In this document: in pieces, positions 43,302 to 52,059 of the stretch
Position numbering within the stretch: position 1 is the first letter of the stretch
Layout of the letters: the number at the start of each line of letters is the position of its first letter
Assembly (NCBI GenBank): GCA_002456995.1
Contig: NTKC01000001.1
Span: 1-64,000, forward strand
Source: Candidatus Thioglobus sp. MED-G25
GTDB taxonomy: Bacteria; Pseudomonadota; Gammaproteobacteria; Arenicellales; UBA868
Direction of reading: 5' to 3'
Length of the DNA stretch: 64,000 nt
Program-made: the position numbers and the translations under genes
Notes under the pieces: model-generated
The model's input: only the letters and a program-made list of their open reading frames with translations
The model's database searches: none
Told to the model about the DNA's origin: nothing

Positions 43302-44471
43302 CTACAGTCCGGCTGCGTCCCGCAGTGCTGCAGCCTTGTCAGTTCGTTCCCAGGGGAATCCGTCCGCCTCGTTGCGTCCAAAATGACCGTAAGCTGCCGT
43401 GTTTTTGTATATCGGGCGCAGTAGGTCCAGCATCTGGATGATAGCTTTGGGCCGCAGGTCGAAATGTTCCCGTACGAGGCGCTCAATCTCCTCTTCAGGT
43501 ATTTTGGAGGTGCCCGCGGTATTGACGAGTAAGGAGACTGGTTGAGCGACCCCAATGGCATACGCAACCTGTACCTCGCATTGGTCGGCAAGGCCCGCAG
43601 CTACAATGTTTTTGGCCACGTAGCGGATAGCGTAGGCTGCTGATCGATCAACTTTGGAGGGGTCTTTGCCTGAAAATGCACCACCTCCATGATGAGCGGA
43701 CCCACCGTATGTATCGACAATAATCTTTCGGCCAGTCAATCCGCAGTCTCCATGCGGGCCGCCGACCACGAAACGGCCAGTTGGATTCACCAAGAACTGT
43801 GTGTCGGCTGTGATCATATTTTCCGGCAGAATGGGCTTGATGATTTCTTCAATCACAGCTTCACTAATCGTTTGATGATCAACGTCATCGAGGTGTTGGG
43901 TGGATAGAACCACGGTCTCGACATTGACCGGTTTGCCGCCTTCGTAGCGTACAGATACCTGGCTTTTGGCATCCGGACACAGCCATGGCAGAGTGCCAGC
44001 CCTGCGCACGTCAGCTTGCTGTTTGACCAAGCGGTGAGCATAGGTGATTGGAAAGGGCATCAAGACGTCGGTCTCCTTACAGGCAAAGCCGAACATCAGA
44101 CCCTGATCACCTGCGCCCTGCTCAAGGTCTACACCCTCACCTTCGTTGACACCTTGTGCGATATCTGGTGATTGTTTGTCCAGCGCAACAACTACGGAAC
44201 AACTATTGTAATCGTAGCCCATATCAGATGAGCAATAACCGATCTGTTTAATTGTGTCGCGTACTACGTCGATGGTATCGATCTGGGCAGTGGTCGTGAT
44301 CTCGCCGGACACCATAGCGAGTCCGGTATTGACGAGTGTTTCGCAGCCCACGCGTGAGTTCGGATCTTGTTCAAGACAGGCATCGAGAATAGCATCAGAA
44401 ATCTGATCAGCCATTTTATCGGGATGGCCTTCAGAAACAGACTCAGAGGTGAAAAGAAAACGACGCGACAT
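43302..44471 (-). CDS. metK: Methionine adenosyltransferase (SAM synthetase)
   Basis: The 389-residue enzyme makes SAM from methionine and ATP. It starts at ATG 44471 with GGAGG five bases upstream; the family start [31 protein letters not shown] confirms it, and 38 upstream codons of the open frame are discarded. [16 protein letters not shown] (ATP-binding) and [20 protein letters not shown] (P-loop-like) are both present. I see no SAM riboswitch in its leader; only the downstream ahcY has an RNA switch. Confidence 0.97.
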   Translation of the reverse strand: MSRRFLFTSESVSEGHPDKMADQISDAILDACLEQDPNSRVGCETLVNTGLAMVSGEITTTAQIDTIDVVRDTIKQIGYCSSDMGYDYNSCSVVVALDKQSPDIAQGVNEGEGVDLEQGAGDQGLMFGFACKETDVLMPFPITYAHRLVKQQADVRRAGTLPWLCPDAKSQVSVRYEGGKPVNVETVVLSTQHLDDVDHQTISEAVIEEIIKPILPENMITADTQFLVNPTGRFVVGGPHGDCGLTGRKIIVDTYGGSAHHGGGAFSGKDPSKVDRSAAYAIRYVAKNIVAAGLADQCEVQVAYAIGVAQPVSLLVNTAGTSKIPEEEIERLVREHFDLRPKAIIQMLDLLRPIYKNTAAYGHFGRNEADGFPWERTDKAAALRDAAGL

Positions 44472-44711
44472 TGGGCCTCCTTTGGAAATTATTAGAGCAA
44501 GACGATACTGGGTAAGAATTTTATCAGACACTGAATTGGAACACTGATTATTTTGAGCACGTTGCCCAAACCAGATACTGATCACAGCCTGTTGGCATGT
44601 CGAATAGTTTGATAACTCAAGAGGGTAATGTTTGGTATGGGCTTTTGCCCATTCATATCTATCGGTTGATGCAGTGTGTCGGCCACCGAAATGAGATGGA
44701 ACTAGTCAGCA

Positions 44712-47700
44712 TCAGTGTTTGCTCAGTTCGATATGCCAGTTGTGTACTTCAAGCGCACCATCGACTGAATAATCTGGACTTTGTCCAGACTCAGCCCAGG
44801 ATTCAGCCAGTGTCTCGGCCATGATCCAGTCGCGGTAGGACAGCAAGATACGGTCTATATCGGCTGATCCGGAGACATGCAGTCGAATGCGATTCGAAAC
44901 TTCAAGGCCCGCATTCTTGCGTGCCTCCTGAATACTGCGGACGATTTCGCGGGCTAGCCCTTCATCGATCAACTCGGGTGTCAGCTTCGTATCCAAGCCG
45001 ACAAGGAATCCTTCTGACTCGGCACTTGAATATCCTGAGGCGGAGGTGGTTTCAATCAACAAGTCATCGGGCTCAAATTCAATCTCCTGGCCCGCGATTT
45101 CAAGAGTCACTGATTCACCCCCAGCGTGAGCAGTCGCTACTGCTGCTGCGTTGGCCTTGGACAATGCCTCACGAATAGCGGGGATGAGGCGGCCGTGGCG
45201 TTTGCCGATTCGCGGTAGGTTGGGTTTCAACCGGTAGGAGACAAGCTCCGCATCCCGGGCGATGAACTCTAGGGACTTGACATTGAGTTCTTCCAGAACC
45301 TGCATTTCCTGATGTTTTATGGCGGCAGCGTGGCTGTCAGTGGGAACCCGGACCAGTAGTCTGGCCAATGGTTGGCGTACTCGGATTCGACTACTTTCCC
45401 GGGCCGCCCGGCCGAGTCCGACCACTTTCTGGAGAATATTGACAGAGGCGATCAGGTCGTCATCTTTCCACGCTGAATCAGGCTTTGGCCAATCAGTCAT
45501 GTGGACGCTGAGCGGGGCTGCCGTGTTCACAGGGCGTTCAAGGCTCTGGTAGATCGATTCAGTCAGAAACGGCATGAACGGCGCCAGCAGTCGATTGATC
45601 GTTTTGAGACACTGGTAAAGTGTCAGGTAGGCTGAATCCTTGTCTTCACCGGCTTCGCTTTTCCAAAAACGCCTGCGATTGCGCCGCACGTACCAGTTGC
45701 TCAACTGACTAACAAAGCTCTCAATTGCTTCGCCGCCTGCCCGTGCATCGTACCGATCCAGAGCTGCGGTGACGGTTTCAGTGGTGTGGTGGAGTAGTGC
45801 CAGAGCCCAGCGGTCGATTTCCGGTCGCTTTGCAACATCTAATGTGTCGGAGAAATCGATATTGTCCAGGTTCGCATAAAGCGTGAAAAATGCGTATGTG
45901 TTCCAGAGCGTGTTGATGAAGGAGCTTGCTACTTCAGCAATGATATCGACGGAGATCCGCTTCTGGACTTCCGGAGCAAGACGGGCCAGGAAATACCAGC
46001 GTAACGGGTCTGCGCCAATGTGGTCAAAAACATCGTAGGGGTTGACGATGTTACCCAACGACTTGGACATTTTCTTGCCGTCTTTGTCGACAATATGACT
46101 TAGACAGACACAGTTGCGGTAGGCAACACTGTCAGAGACCAGTGTTGCAATGGCGTGCAGGCTGTAGAACCAGCCGCGTGTCTGGTCAATCGCTTCGCAG
46201 ATGTATTCAGCTGGAAAATGCCGGTTAAAGGTCTCTTGGTTTTCGAAAGGGTAGTGCCATTGGGCATAAGACATTGCCCCTGAATCAAACCAGCAGTCAA
46301 TCACTTCCGGAACGCGGCGATATTCCTGGCCCGTCTCAGGATGATTGAATACGATGTCGTCAACGGCAGGTCGGTGGAGATCAACTTCGTCTAAAGATCG
46401 CCCGCACAACGCTTCGAGTTCTGCAACCGAGCCGATGCATATAAATTCTCCTTCTCCGTTGGTCCACAGTGGCAGAGGCGTACCCCAGAACCGCTCGCGT
46501 GAGAGCGCCCAGTCGACATTGTGTTCGAGCCAGTTGCCAAATCGGCCGTCGCGAATGGTATGTGGCACCCAGTTGATGGTCTGGTTCAGTGACACCATCC
46601 GCTCCTGAACCGAAGTCGTCCGGATGTACCAGGCATTTTTGGCGTAATAGATCAATGGATCACCTGTTCGCCAGCCGAATGGATAGTTGTGCAGATATTT
46701 TTCTTGGCGGAACAACAGGCCTTGTGTTTCGAGCAGGTCGATAATGACGGGATCGGCATCTTTGAAAAACAAGCCCGCTACCGGCGTCACCTCCGATTTG
46801 AAATAGCCATCGAGCCCAACGCCGTGAACGACGGGCAGATTATTGCGTTGTCCCAGTTCGAGGTCGTCGACCCCGTAGGCGGGTGCAACGTGCACGATCC
46901 CGGTACCATCGTCTGTGCTGACAAAGTCCGCCGCATGTACCCGACAGATATCGCCGTCGGCTGCCAGGTGGTCAAACAGGCGCTGGTAGCGAAGTCCAAC
47001 CAAATCCTGGCCCTTGACGGTTTTAATGACCTTGTAATCGGCTTCTCTCATAGTACTTTGAAGCCGTGCCGCGGCGAGGATCAGAACCTCATCACCGTAT
47101 TGGATGTAGACATAGTCGATGTCCGCACCCACAGCCAGGGCGAGATTGGATGGCAGGGTCCAGGGAGTGGTTGTCCAGACGAGAAAGGCGGTGTGGTCAG
47201 TCTCGGTCAGCTTAAAACGGACGGTGACTGACGGATCTTCGACCTCCCGATAACCCTGCGCCACTTCGTGTGAAGATAGAGTTGCACCAATTCGTGGGTC
47301 GTAGGGGACTACTTTGTAGTCCTGATAAATCAGATCTTTGTCCCAGATGGTTTTCAGCAGGTGCCAAACCGATTCAATGTACTGGTTATCCAGGGTGTAG
47401 TAGGCCTGGTCAAGATCCACCCAGAAACCCATCCGTTCGGTCATTTTTTCCCAGTCGCCGATATAACGCATAACAGACTCTCGACAACGTCGGGTAAATT
47501 CTGCGACCCCAATCTGCGACTCGATTTCTTGTTTGTCGAAGATACCCAGTTCTTTCTCGATTTCGTGCTCTACTGGCAGGCCGTGGGTATCCCAACCACC
47601 CTTCCGCGGGGCATGAAAACCGCGCATTGTCTTGTAGCGTGGGTAAATATCCTTGAATGTGCGGGCGAGTACGTGATGTATACCGGGACGCCCGTTGGCT

Positions 47701-47849
47701 GTTGGCGGCCCTTCGTTGAAGGTGAACAGAGGGCGGCCTTCGGTATTGGCTAGGGTTTTTTCGAATACCTGGTTTTCTCGCCAGAAATCCAGCACATCAG
47801 CTTCCAGTGTCGGACCATCGTATCGGCTAGAAGCCCTCTGGAATACCAT
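44712..47849 (-). CDS. ileS: Isoleucyl-tRNA synthetase, type 2 (long form)
   Basis: From ATG 47849 (GGAG nine bases upstream) the product is 1,045 residues. The class I HIGH region reads TANGRPGIHHVLARTFKD and the second signature KKMSKSLGN lies mid-protein. The editing domain (WTTTPWTLPSNLAL) and the anticodon-binding region follow. At 1,045 residues, without the C-terminal zinc-binding Cys cluster of E. coli IleRS, it resembles the eukaryote-like type 2 enzyme found in actinobacteria, which usually resists mupirocin. It is preceded by a T-box leader. An in-frame ATG at 47864 is the other possible start. Confidence 0.93.
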   Translation of the reverse strand: MVFQRASSRYDGPTLEADVLDFWRENQVFEKTLANTEGRPLFTFNEGPPTANGRPGIHHVLARTFKDIYPRYKTMRGFHAPRKGGWDTHGLPVEHEIEKELGIFDKQEIESQIGVAEFTRRCRESVMRYIGDWEKMTERMGFWVDLDQAYYTLDNQYIESVWHLLKTIWDKDLIYQDYKVVPYDPRIGATLSSHEVAQGYREVEDPSVTVRFKLTETDHTAFLVWTTTPWTLPSNLALAVGADIDYVYIQYGDEVLILAAARLQSTMREADYKVIKTVKGQDLVGLRYQRLFDHLAADGDICRVHAADFVSTDDGTGIVHVAPAYGVDDLELGQRNNLPVVHGVGLDGYFKSEVTPVAGLFFKDADPVIIDLLETQGLLFRQEKYLHNYPFGWRTGDPLIYYAKNAWYIRTTSVQERMVSLNQTINWVPHTIRDGRFGNWLEHNVDWALSRERFWGTPLPLWTNGEGEFICIGSVAELEALCGRSLDEVDLHRPAVDDIVFNHPETGQEYRRVPEVIDCWFDSGAMSYAQWHYPFENQETFNRHFPAEYICEAIDQTRGWFYSLHAIATLVSDSVAYRNCVCLSHIVDKDGKKMSKSLGNIVNPYDVFDHIGADPLRWYFLARLAPEVQKRISVDIIAEVASSFINTLWNTYAFFTLYANLDNIDFSDTLDVAKRPEIDRWALALLHHTTETVTAALDRYDARAGGEAIESFVSQLSNWYVRRNRRRFWKSEAGEDKDSAYLTLYQCLKTINRLLAPFMPFLTESIYQSLERPVNTAAPLSVHMTDWPKPDSAWKDDDLIASVNILQKVVGLGRAARESSRIRVRQPLARLLVRVPTDSHAAAIKHQEMQVLEELNVKSLEFIARDAELVSYRLKPNLPRIGKRHGRLIPAIREALSKANAAAVATAHAGGESVTLEIAGQEIEFEPDDLLIETTSASGYSSAESEGFLVGLDTKLTPELIDEGLAREIVRSIQEARKNAGLEVSNRIRLHVSGSADIDRILLSYRDWIMAETLAESWAESGQSPDYSVDGALEVHNWHIELSKH

Positions 47850-47864
47850 CTCATCGCTCTCCAT

Positions 47865-48165
47865 GAGTAAGGCCCCGGGGGGATGCCTTGATTTGCGGCC
47901 TCCGGGGCGTCTCGAATCTGTGGGGTCAATCAGAATCCGCGCGCGGTACCACCCGGCTTTGTCACCAGTCAATGCTCGGCGACCTCATGGACAGCGTACT
48001 GTCCGCAACCCGGTTTCGGGAGTCAACCGACTGAGCCTAGTGAACGCCGTGGCGTTGTTCGGTCAGTGGCTCAGGGGTGATATTCACCGGGGCCCGGCCC
48101 GGGGATTTCAGCGCCCCCCGGTCTCTGCTGCGCGAGCGCGATCGGCTACTCGTCCCCATCATCGC
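47865..48165 (-). promoter_or_regulatory. T-box riboswitch in the ileS leader (isoleucine-specific)
   Basis: Reading the minus strand: GGGG lower stem and AGTA loop-E motif (48150-48147), an AGAGA bulge (48126-48122), a distal stem CCGGGG/CCCCGG around GCGCTGAAA, then specifier strand GAATATCA with ATC at 48081-48079 and its closing CCCC. A CTGAGCC/GGCTCAG pairing fits the Stem II region. The T-box AAAGCCGGGTGGTACCGCG is at 47960-47942; its TGGT bulge suits the ACCA end of tRNA-Ile. GCCCCGG (47908-47902) can pair either with CCGGG of the T-box or with CCGGGGC (47878-47872) just before the start. The second helix lacks a T tract, so control is probably translational. Confidence 0.85.
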
Positions 48166-48379
48166 CTTGACTGTGGCATTTCTCGTAACAAATGCCCTAC
48201 AGTGGAGCAAAATCTAACCGTGCGACCGGTAAATAGCAAACTGCAGGCCCGCAAACCTATGCTATTCAACCGTAATGGAGATTTAGCTGAGACTAGGCCG
48301 GGATCGCCTCGCTGATGCGCAGGTACTGGCAGCGCTATGATCTGTATCACGTTGCCCTTGGTTGACAGGAGATCTAAAT

Positions 48380-49321
48380 ATGGCTGATGTGGTCATTGCT
48401 ATCGTTGCCCCCATCTTTGGCGTCGTGATCTGTGGCTATATAGCCGGCCGTGTCCGGTTGCTGGACAAGGCGGCCATCCACGGCATTTCGATCTATGTGT
48501 TCAACCTCGCAATTCCGCTGTTGTTGTTCTACGCCATGGCCAAGATCGATCTGCCCGACGTCTTGCCCTGGAGTTATCTGCTGGGCTACTACGGATGTGC
48601 GTTGGGATTTTTCGCTGTGGCATTTACCGTATCTGGCCTGGTTTTTGGTTATCGACCTAGGGAGGCCGGTATATTTGCGTTTGGCAGCAGTTACGGCAGT
48701 TTCATCCCGCTGGGTATCCCCCTGGTGCTGACTATCTTTGGTGAGCGCGCGACCCTGCCATTGTTTATGCTGGTAGCGACCCAGGCGTTGGTGATGTTTC
48801 CCGTAATGACGCTGGTTCAGGTCTCGGGTGCTGGCCATAGAGATCAGAATTCGCGTCTGTGGTCGTTTGCCCGGGGCGTTATTGCCAATCAGTACCTCGC
48901 CGGGATTGCACTGGGTACGTTGGTCAACCTGATGGACTTGTCTTTACCTACGGTGCTGGTGGGTGTACTTGAGCTTTTCGCTCAATCAGCAACACCGTGT
49001 GCGCTGTTTGCATTGGGTGCTGCACTGAGCCAGTACCGTGTTGCGGGCTCTCTGGGTGCATCAGTTGCGATCTGCGTGATGAAGACAGTGGTATTTCCAG
49101 TAGGTGTCTGGCTGGTTCTACGCTTTGTGCTGGAGTTAGACTCGTTGTGGCTGTCGGTCGCCGTGGTGTTGGCGGCTCTGCCGGTAGGCATTAACACTTA
49201 CCTGTTTGCGGAACGATACTCGACGGGGGTACCGTTAGCTGCTGCGTCGACGGTTGTCAGCACAGCCGTTTCAATGATTACACTCTCACTGGCTCTTCTG
49301 TTATTGGGCGTTTCTGGATGA
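48380..49321 (+). CDS. AEC family transporter
   Basis: The 313-residue membrane protein has ten predicted helices and the auxin-efflux-carrier pattern: IVAPIFGVVICGYIAGRV, HGISIYVFNLAIPLLLFYAMAKI, FGSSYGSFIPLGIPLVLTIFGE and the second half FAQSATPCALFALGAALS, ALPVGINTYLFAERY. Such proteins export small organic solutes; the cargo is unknown. ATG 48380 has AGGAGA before it; a TTG at 48362 is less likely. Its last 21 bases overlap the convergent deacetylase gene. Its promoter lies in the gap shared divergently with the ileS leader. Confidence 0.9.
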   Translation: MADVVIAIVAPIFGVVICGYIAGRVRLLDKAAIHGISIYVFNLAIPLLLFYAMAKIDLPDVLPWSYLLGYYGCALGFFAVAFTVSGLVFGYRPREAGIFAFGSSYGSFIPLGIPLVLTIFGERATLPLFMLVATQALVMFPVMTLVQVSGAGHRDQNSRLWSFARGVIANQYLAGIALGTLVNLMDLSLPTVLVGVLELFAQSATPCALFALGAALSQYRVAGSLGASVAICVMKTVVFPVGVWLVLRFVLELDSLWLSVAVVLAALPVGINTYLFAERYSTGVPLAAASTVVSTAVSMITLSLALLLLGVSG

Positions 49322-50278
49322 ACGTTCGTCGGGTAAAGAAATGCCAGCTAGGGACTGAAGATGACCGCTGACACTCGCGGCCAGTGCATCCAGTGCATAG
49401 CCCCCTTCAAGCACAGAAATAAGTCGTCCATTAGCATGCTGGTCTGCGGTTTCCAGCATCCGCTCGGTCATCCACCCGTAGAATGCTGTAGACAGATTGA
49501 TACCCCCGAGGGGATCTGCCTGGTGGGCGTCAAATCCGGCTGAAATCAGGATCGCGTCTGGTCCATAGTCGTTGACAGCCGGCAGTATTTTTTCTCGGAA
49601 GGCTTGTTCGTAGTGGCTGTCGTCGCTACCCGCGGGCATTGGACAGTTCAGTGTGGTACCGGACCCGTCGCCGATACCGGTTTCGGAATAAGCGCCGGTT
49701 CCAGGATAGTGTGGGTATTGGTGCAGGCTGATATAGAAAATACTGGGGTCGCTTTCGAAGCTGTGTTGCGTCCCGTTCCCATGGTGGACGTCCCAGTCCA
49801 AAATAACGATCTTTTCCAGCCCGTATTTCTGTTGCAGATAACAGGCAGCGATCGCAATGTTGTTGAACAGACAGAATCCAAGTGCGACGTCACGCTCGGC
49901 ATGATGGCCGGGAGGTCGGATTAGAGCAAAGCCGTTATTTACTTTACCGAGGACCACAGCATCGGTCAGGGCAAGAACGCCACCGGCGGCCCGCAGCGCA
50001 ATCTCGAATGAGGCTGGGCTCACCGCGACGTCGGGACTATCCAGATACGCCCGTCCCTGGCTACAGGCCTGTCGTGCACGCTCGATCAGCGTACGATCAT
50101 GGACGCTACGCAGCCAGCGCTCGTCGCAAAGCTGTGATTCGACAGGTATCAGTTGGTTGAACCATTGTTGTGCGCGCAGGTGGTCCAGCGTGTGGGTCAG
50201 ACGGGCCGCACGCTCAGGATGCCCAGGCCCGGTTTCATGTTCGGCAAACCTTGGGTCAGTCAGAAAAGCAGTTTTCAT
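49301..50278 (-). CDS. Histone deacetylase-family amidohydrolase
   Basis: The 325-residue protein has the zinc-dependent deacetylase pattern: TGPGHPERAARL, RPPGHHAERDVALGFCLFNNIAIA (active-site His pair), ILDWDVHHGNGTQHSF with Asp/His ligands and SAGFDAHQADPLGGINLS with the third Asp ligand and GGYALDALA near the end. In bacteria this family deacetylates acetylpolyamines or acetoin-pathway proteins; the substrate here is unknown. I chose ATG 50278; a TTG at 50299 with a GAGG site adds seven residues. Confidence 0.9.
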   Translation of the reverse strand: MKTAFLTDPRFAEHETGPGHPERAARLTHTLDHLRAQQWFNQLIPVESQLCDERWLRSVHDRTLIERARQACSQGRAYLDSPDVAVSPASFEIALRAAGGVLALTDAVVLGKVNNGFALIRPPGHHAERDVALGFCLFNNIAIAACYLQQKYGLEKIVILDWDVHHGNGTQHSFESDPSIFYISLHQYPHYPGTGAYSETGIGDGSGTTLNCPMPAGSDDSHYEQAFREKILPAVNDYGPDAILISAGFDAHQADPLGGINLSTAFYGWMTERMLETADQHANGRLISVLEGGYALDALAASVSGHLQSLAGISLPDERSSRNAQ

Positions 50279-50429
50279 AGGGTGTTTATCCAAATTCAAA
50301 AACCTCGCTACAATGATGGTCCCTGATCAAGCACGCCTCGTCAATGCGGCACGATTGAACTGACCGGATTCGCAGACTTGATGTTATCGACGATACCCCA
50401 TTGTTTTGACGCGACATCGGTCGATAACG

Positions 50430-51257
50430 ATGAACCAGATGCGATGGATACTCAACTCGAGGGGTCGGATGTCGGTACTTGATTTCCTGGTTTGGGCAGT
50501 GGCAGTAATGGGCGGTTATCTTCTACTGTTTAAGTACTGGCCGTTGGGTCCCGCCTCAGGCTCAGAACTTAAGCACATAACCCGTGTGGATCAGCCGACC
50601 GGCGACAGCTTTACCATCGGCACCTACAATATTCACCGGTCTCGGGGGACTGACGGCCGGCGCGATCTTGATCGCATTGCCGAGGTGATTAAAGACTGTG
50701 ACATTGTTGGGTTACAGGAAGTCGAAGGATCAACCTGGCGCGGACTGAATAACCAGGCTCACTCGCTGTCAGAAAAGCTCGCTTGCGCGGTTCATTTCGC
50801 CCCCACGCGTCGGCGATGTCTGGTGCCGAATCGAGGCAACGCCCTGCTTACACGTATTCCCGTCGAGCACTGGCATCGTGAACCCTTATCGCCGACGTCC
50901 GGCAAGGGCTATCGCAACCTGACGCGATACGAGATCAGTGTGAACGGCAAGACGGTGCATGTCATTAACACGCACCTGTCTAATCCGGATCGTCAACGCC
51001 ACCCGTTTGAACGGGTACTGGATGTTTTTGAACAGTACGATCACGCGATTCTGCTCGGTGACTTTAACGTTGAAGCAGGCCACGAGTGCCTTGACCGGCT
51101 ACAGACATTTGCAGTGCAGGACGCAGCTGGCCTGGCCGGGGGGCCGCCTGGACGCGTCGACTGGTTGCTTGTTCGCGGGTTGAAAATTATTAATGCGTGG
51201 CACACCCCGACCGGACCATCGGACCATCCATTCTACGCGGCGCGAGTTTCCTTCTAA
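50430..51257 (+). CDS. Endonuclease/exonuclease/phosphatase family protein
   Basis: The protein has about 275 residues: an N-terminal hydrophobic helix (LVWAVAVMGGYLLLFKYW) that suggests a membrane anchor or signal, then the EEP fold with TIGTYNIHRSRG, IVGLQEVEG (metal-binding Glu), INTHLSNP, ILLGDFN and SDHPFYAA (catalytic Asp and His). It resembles the YafD/YbhP group of phosphodiesterases; whether it cuts DNA, RNA or lipid headgroups is unknown. It ends four bases into the convergent kinase gene. Confidence 0.88.
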   Translation: MNQMRWILNSRGRMSVLDFLVWAVAVMGGYLLLFKYWPLGPASGSELKHITRVDQPTGDSFTIGTYNIHRSRGTDGRRDLDRIAEVIKDCDIVGLQEVEGSTWRGLNNQAHSLSEKLACAVHFAPTRRRCLVPNRGNALLTRIPVEHWHREPLSPTSGKGYRNLTRYEISVNGKTVHVINTHLSNPDRQRHPFERVLDVFEQYDHAILLGDFNVEAGHECLDRLQTFAVQDAAGLAGGPPGRVDWLLVRGLKIINAWHTPTGPSDHPFYAARVSF

Positions 51258-52015
51258 GACGGGGGGTCGATTGGGAAACCTTGGGCCGACAGTAATTGCC
51301 GGGCGGTAGCCAGTAAAACGGGGTTGTCTTGCCAGTTTCGAAGAAAGCGATTTATGTCTTTTCTGGCGGCCTGTTGATAAGTTGATTCAGTCTTATGCTG
51401 CCGCATAGCGTCGAGATCGATCAGCACAGGTCCCTGGTCCGACAGCAGAATGTTGGTTGCTTTGAGATCGCCATGCGAGATGTGCTTATGCCTCAGCTTG
51501 CACAGGATCCTGACAATCTCGCTCAAGGTTTTTTCGATCTCGGCATGGGGAACATCCCTTTTGAGATGGTCTAGACAGCTAATTCCATCCACAAATTCAG
51601 ACACGAACCAGGATCTACCCTTTAAACCAACCTGGATTTCCTGGATCCAGGCCACAGCCGGTGCCACAGAAATATCCAGGCTCCGCAAGATTCGGGTGAA
51701 ATGCCAGCAGTTCTCAGCTCGTGAGCTGCGAACGGTGCGGCGGAGACGATGCCAGGCATTCTTGGTGTTGTAACGCTTGATTGCAATTTTGTAACTATCG
51801 CGGAAGATCAGTCCAACAGTAGTTGTGTTGTCGCTTTTAATAATCTGACATTCTGGATCGGACAGTGCTAGATCCGGGTTCTTGAGAGTGTGGTGTATCA
51901 GCGGTGAATCATCGCGTAAATAATGGTGTATATGCAGATGACCTGAAGAAAACTGGCTCGCGCTATCGGAGAGCAGCGTGAGATCGCCCGTCGGAATCTG
52001 CGATTGTGTTTCCAT
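51254..52015 (-). CDS. Lipopolysaccharide kinase (InaA/WaaP) family protein
   Basis: The 253-residue protein has a compact kinase fold: the Lys strand YKIAIKRYN, the KYNT segment with basic NAWHRLRRTVRSSRAENCW, the catalytic loop HISHGDLKATNILL and the metal-binding DLDAM. The family phosphorylates sugars of the lipopolysaccharide core (WaaP, Kdo kinase, InaA). It lies 44 bases downstream of the WaaG-WaaP fusion on the same strand, which supports a role on the core heptose region; the exact sugar is not known. Confidence 0.87.
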   Translation of the reverse strand: METQSQIPTGDLTLLSDSASQFSSGHLHIHHYLRDDSPLIHHTLKNPDLALSDPECQIIKSDNTTTVGLIFRDSYKIAIKRYNTKNAWHRLRRTVRSSRAENCWHFTRILRSLDISVAPAVAWIQEIQVGLKGRSWFVSEFVDGISCLDHLKRDVPHAEIEKTLSEIVRILCKLRHKHISHGDLKATNILLSDQGPVLIDLDAMRQHKTESTYQQAARKDINRFLRNWQDNPVLLATARQLLSAQGFPIDPPS

Positions 52016-52059
52016 CTACAAATTGCGCATCCCAGATTGTGTTGCGTCCCTTGGTAAGG

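Noticed and set aside
44472..44711. A SAM riboswitch upstream of metK.
   Set aside because: I searched the leader on the minus strand for the SAM-I, SAM-II and SAM/SAH cores and found no matching motifs. Only the ahcY leader has a recognisable switch.
47695..48315. A 206-codon plus-strand frame across the ileS leader.
   Set aside because: It runs antisense to the T-box and the ileS 5' end, is Arg/Pro-rich, has no ribosome-binding site, and is explained by the high GC of the structured leader.
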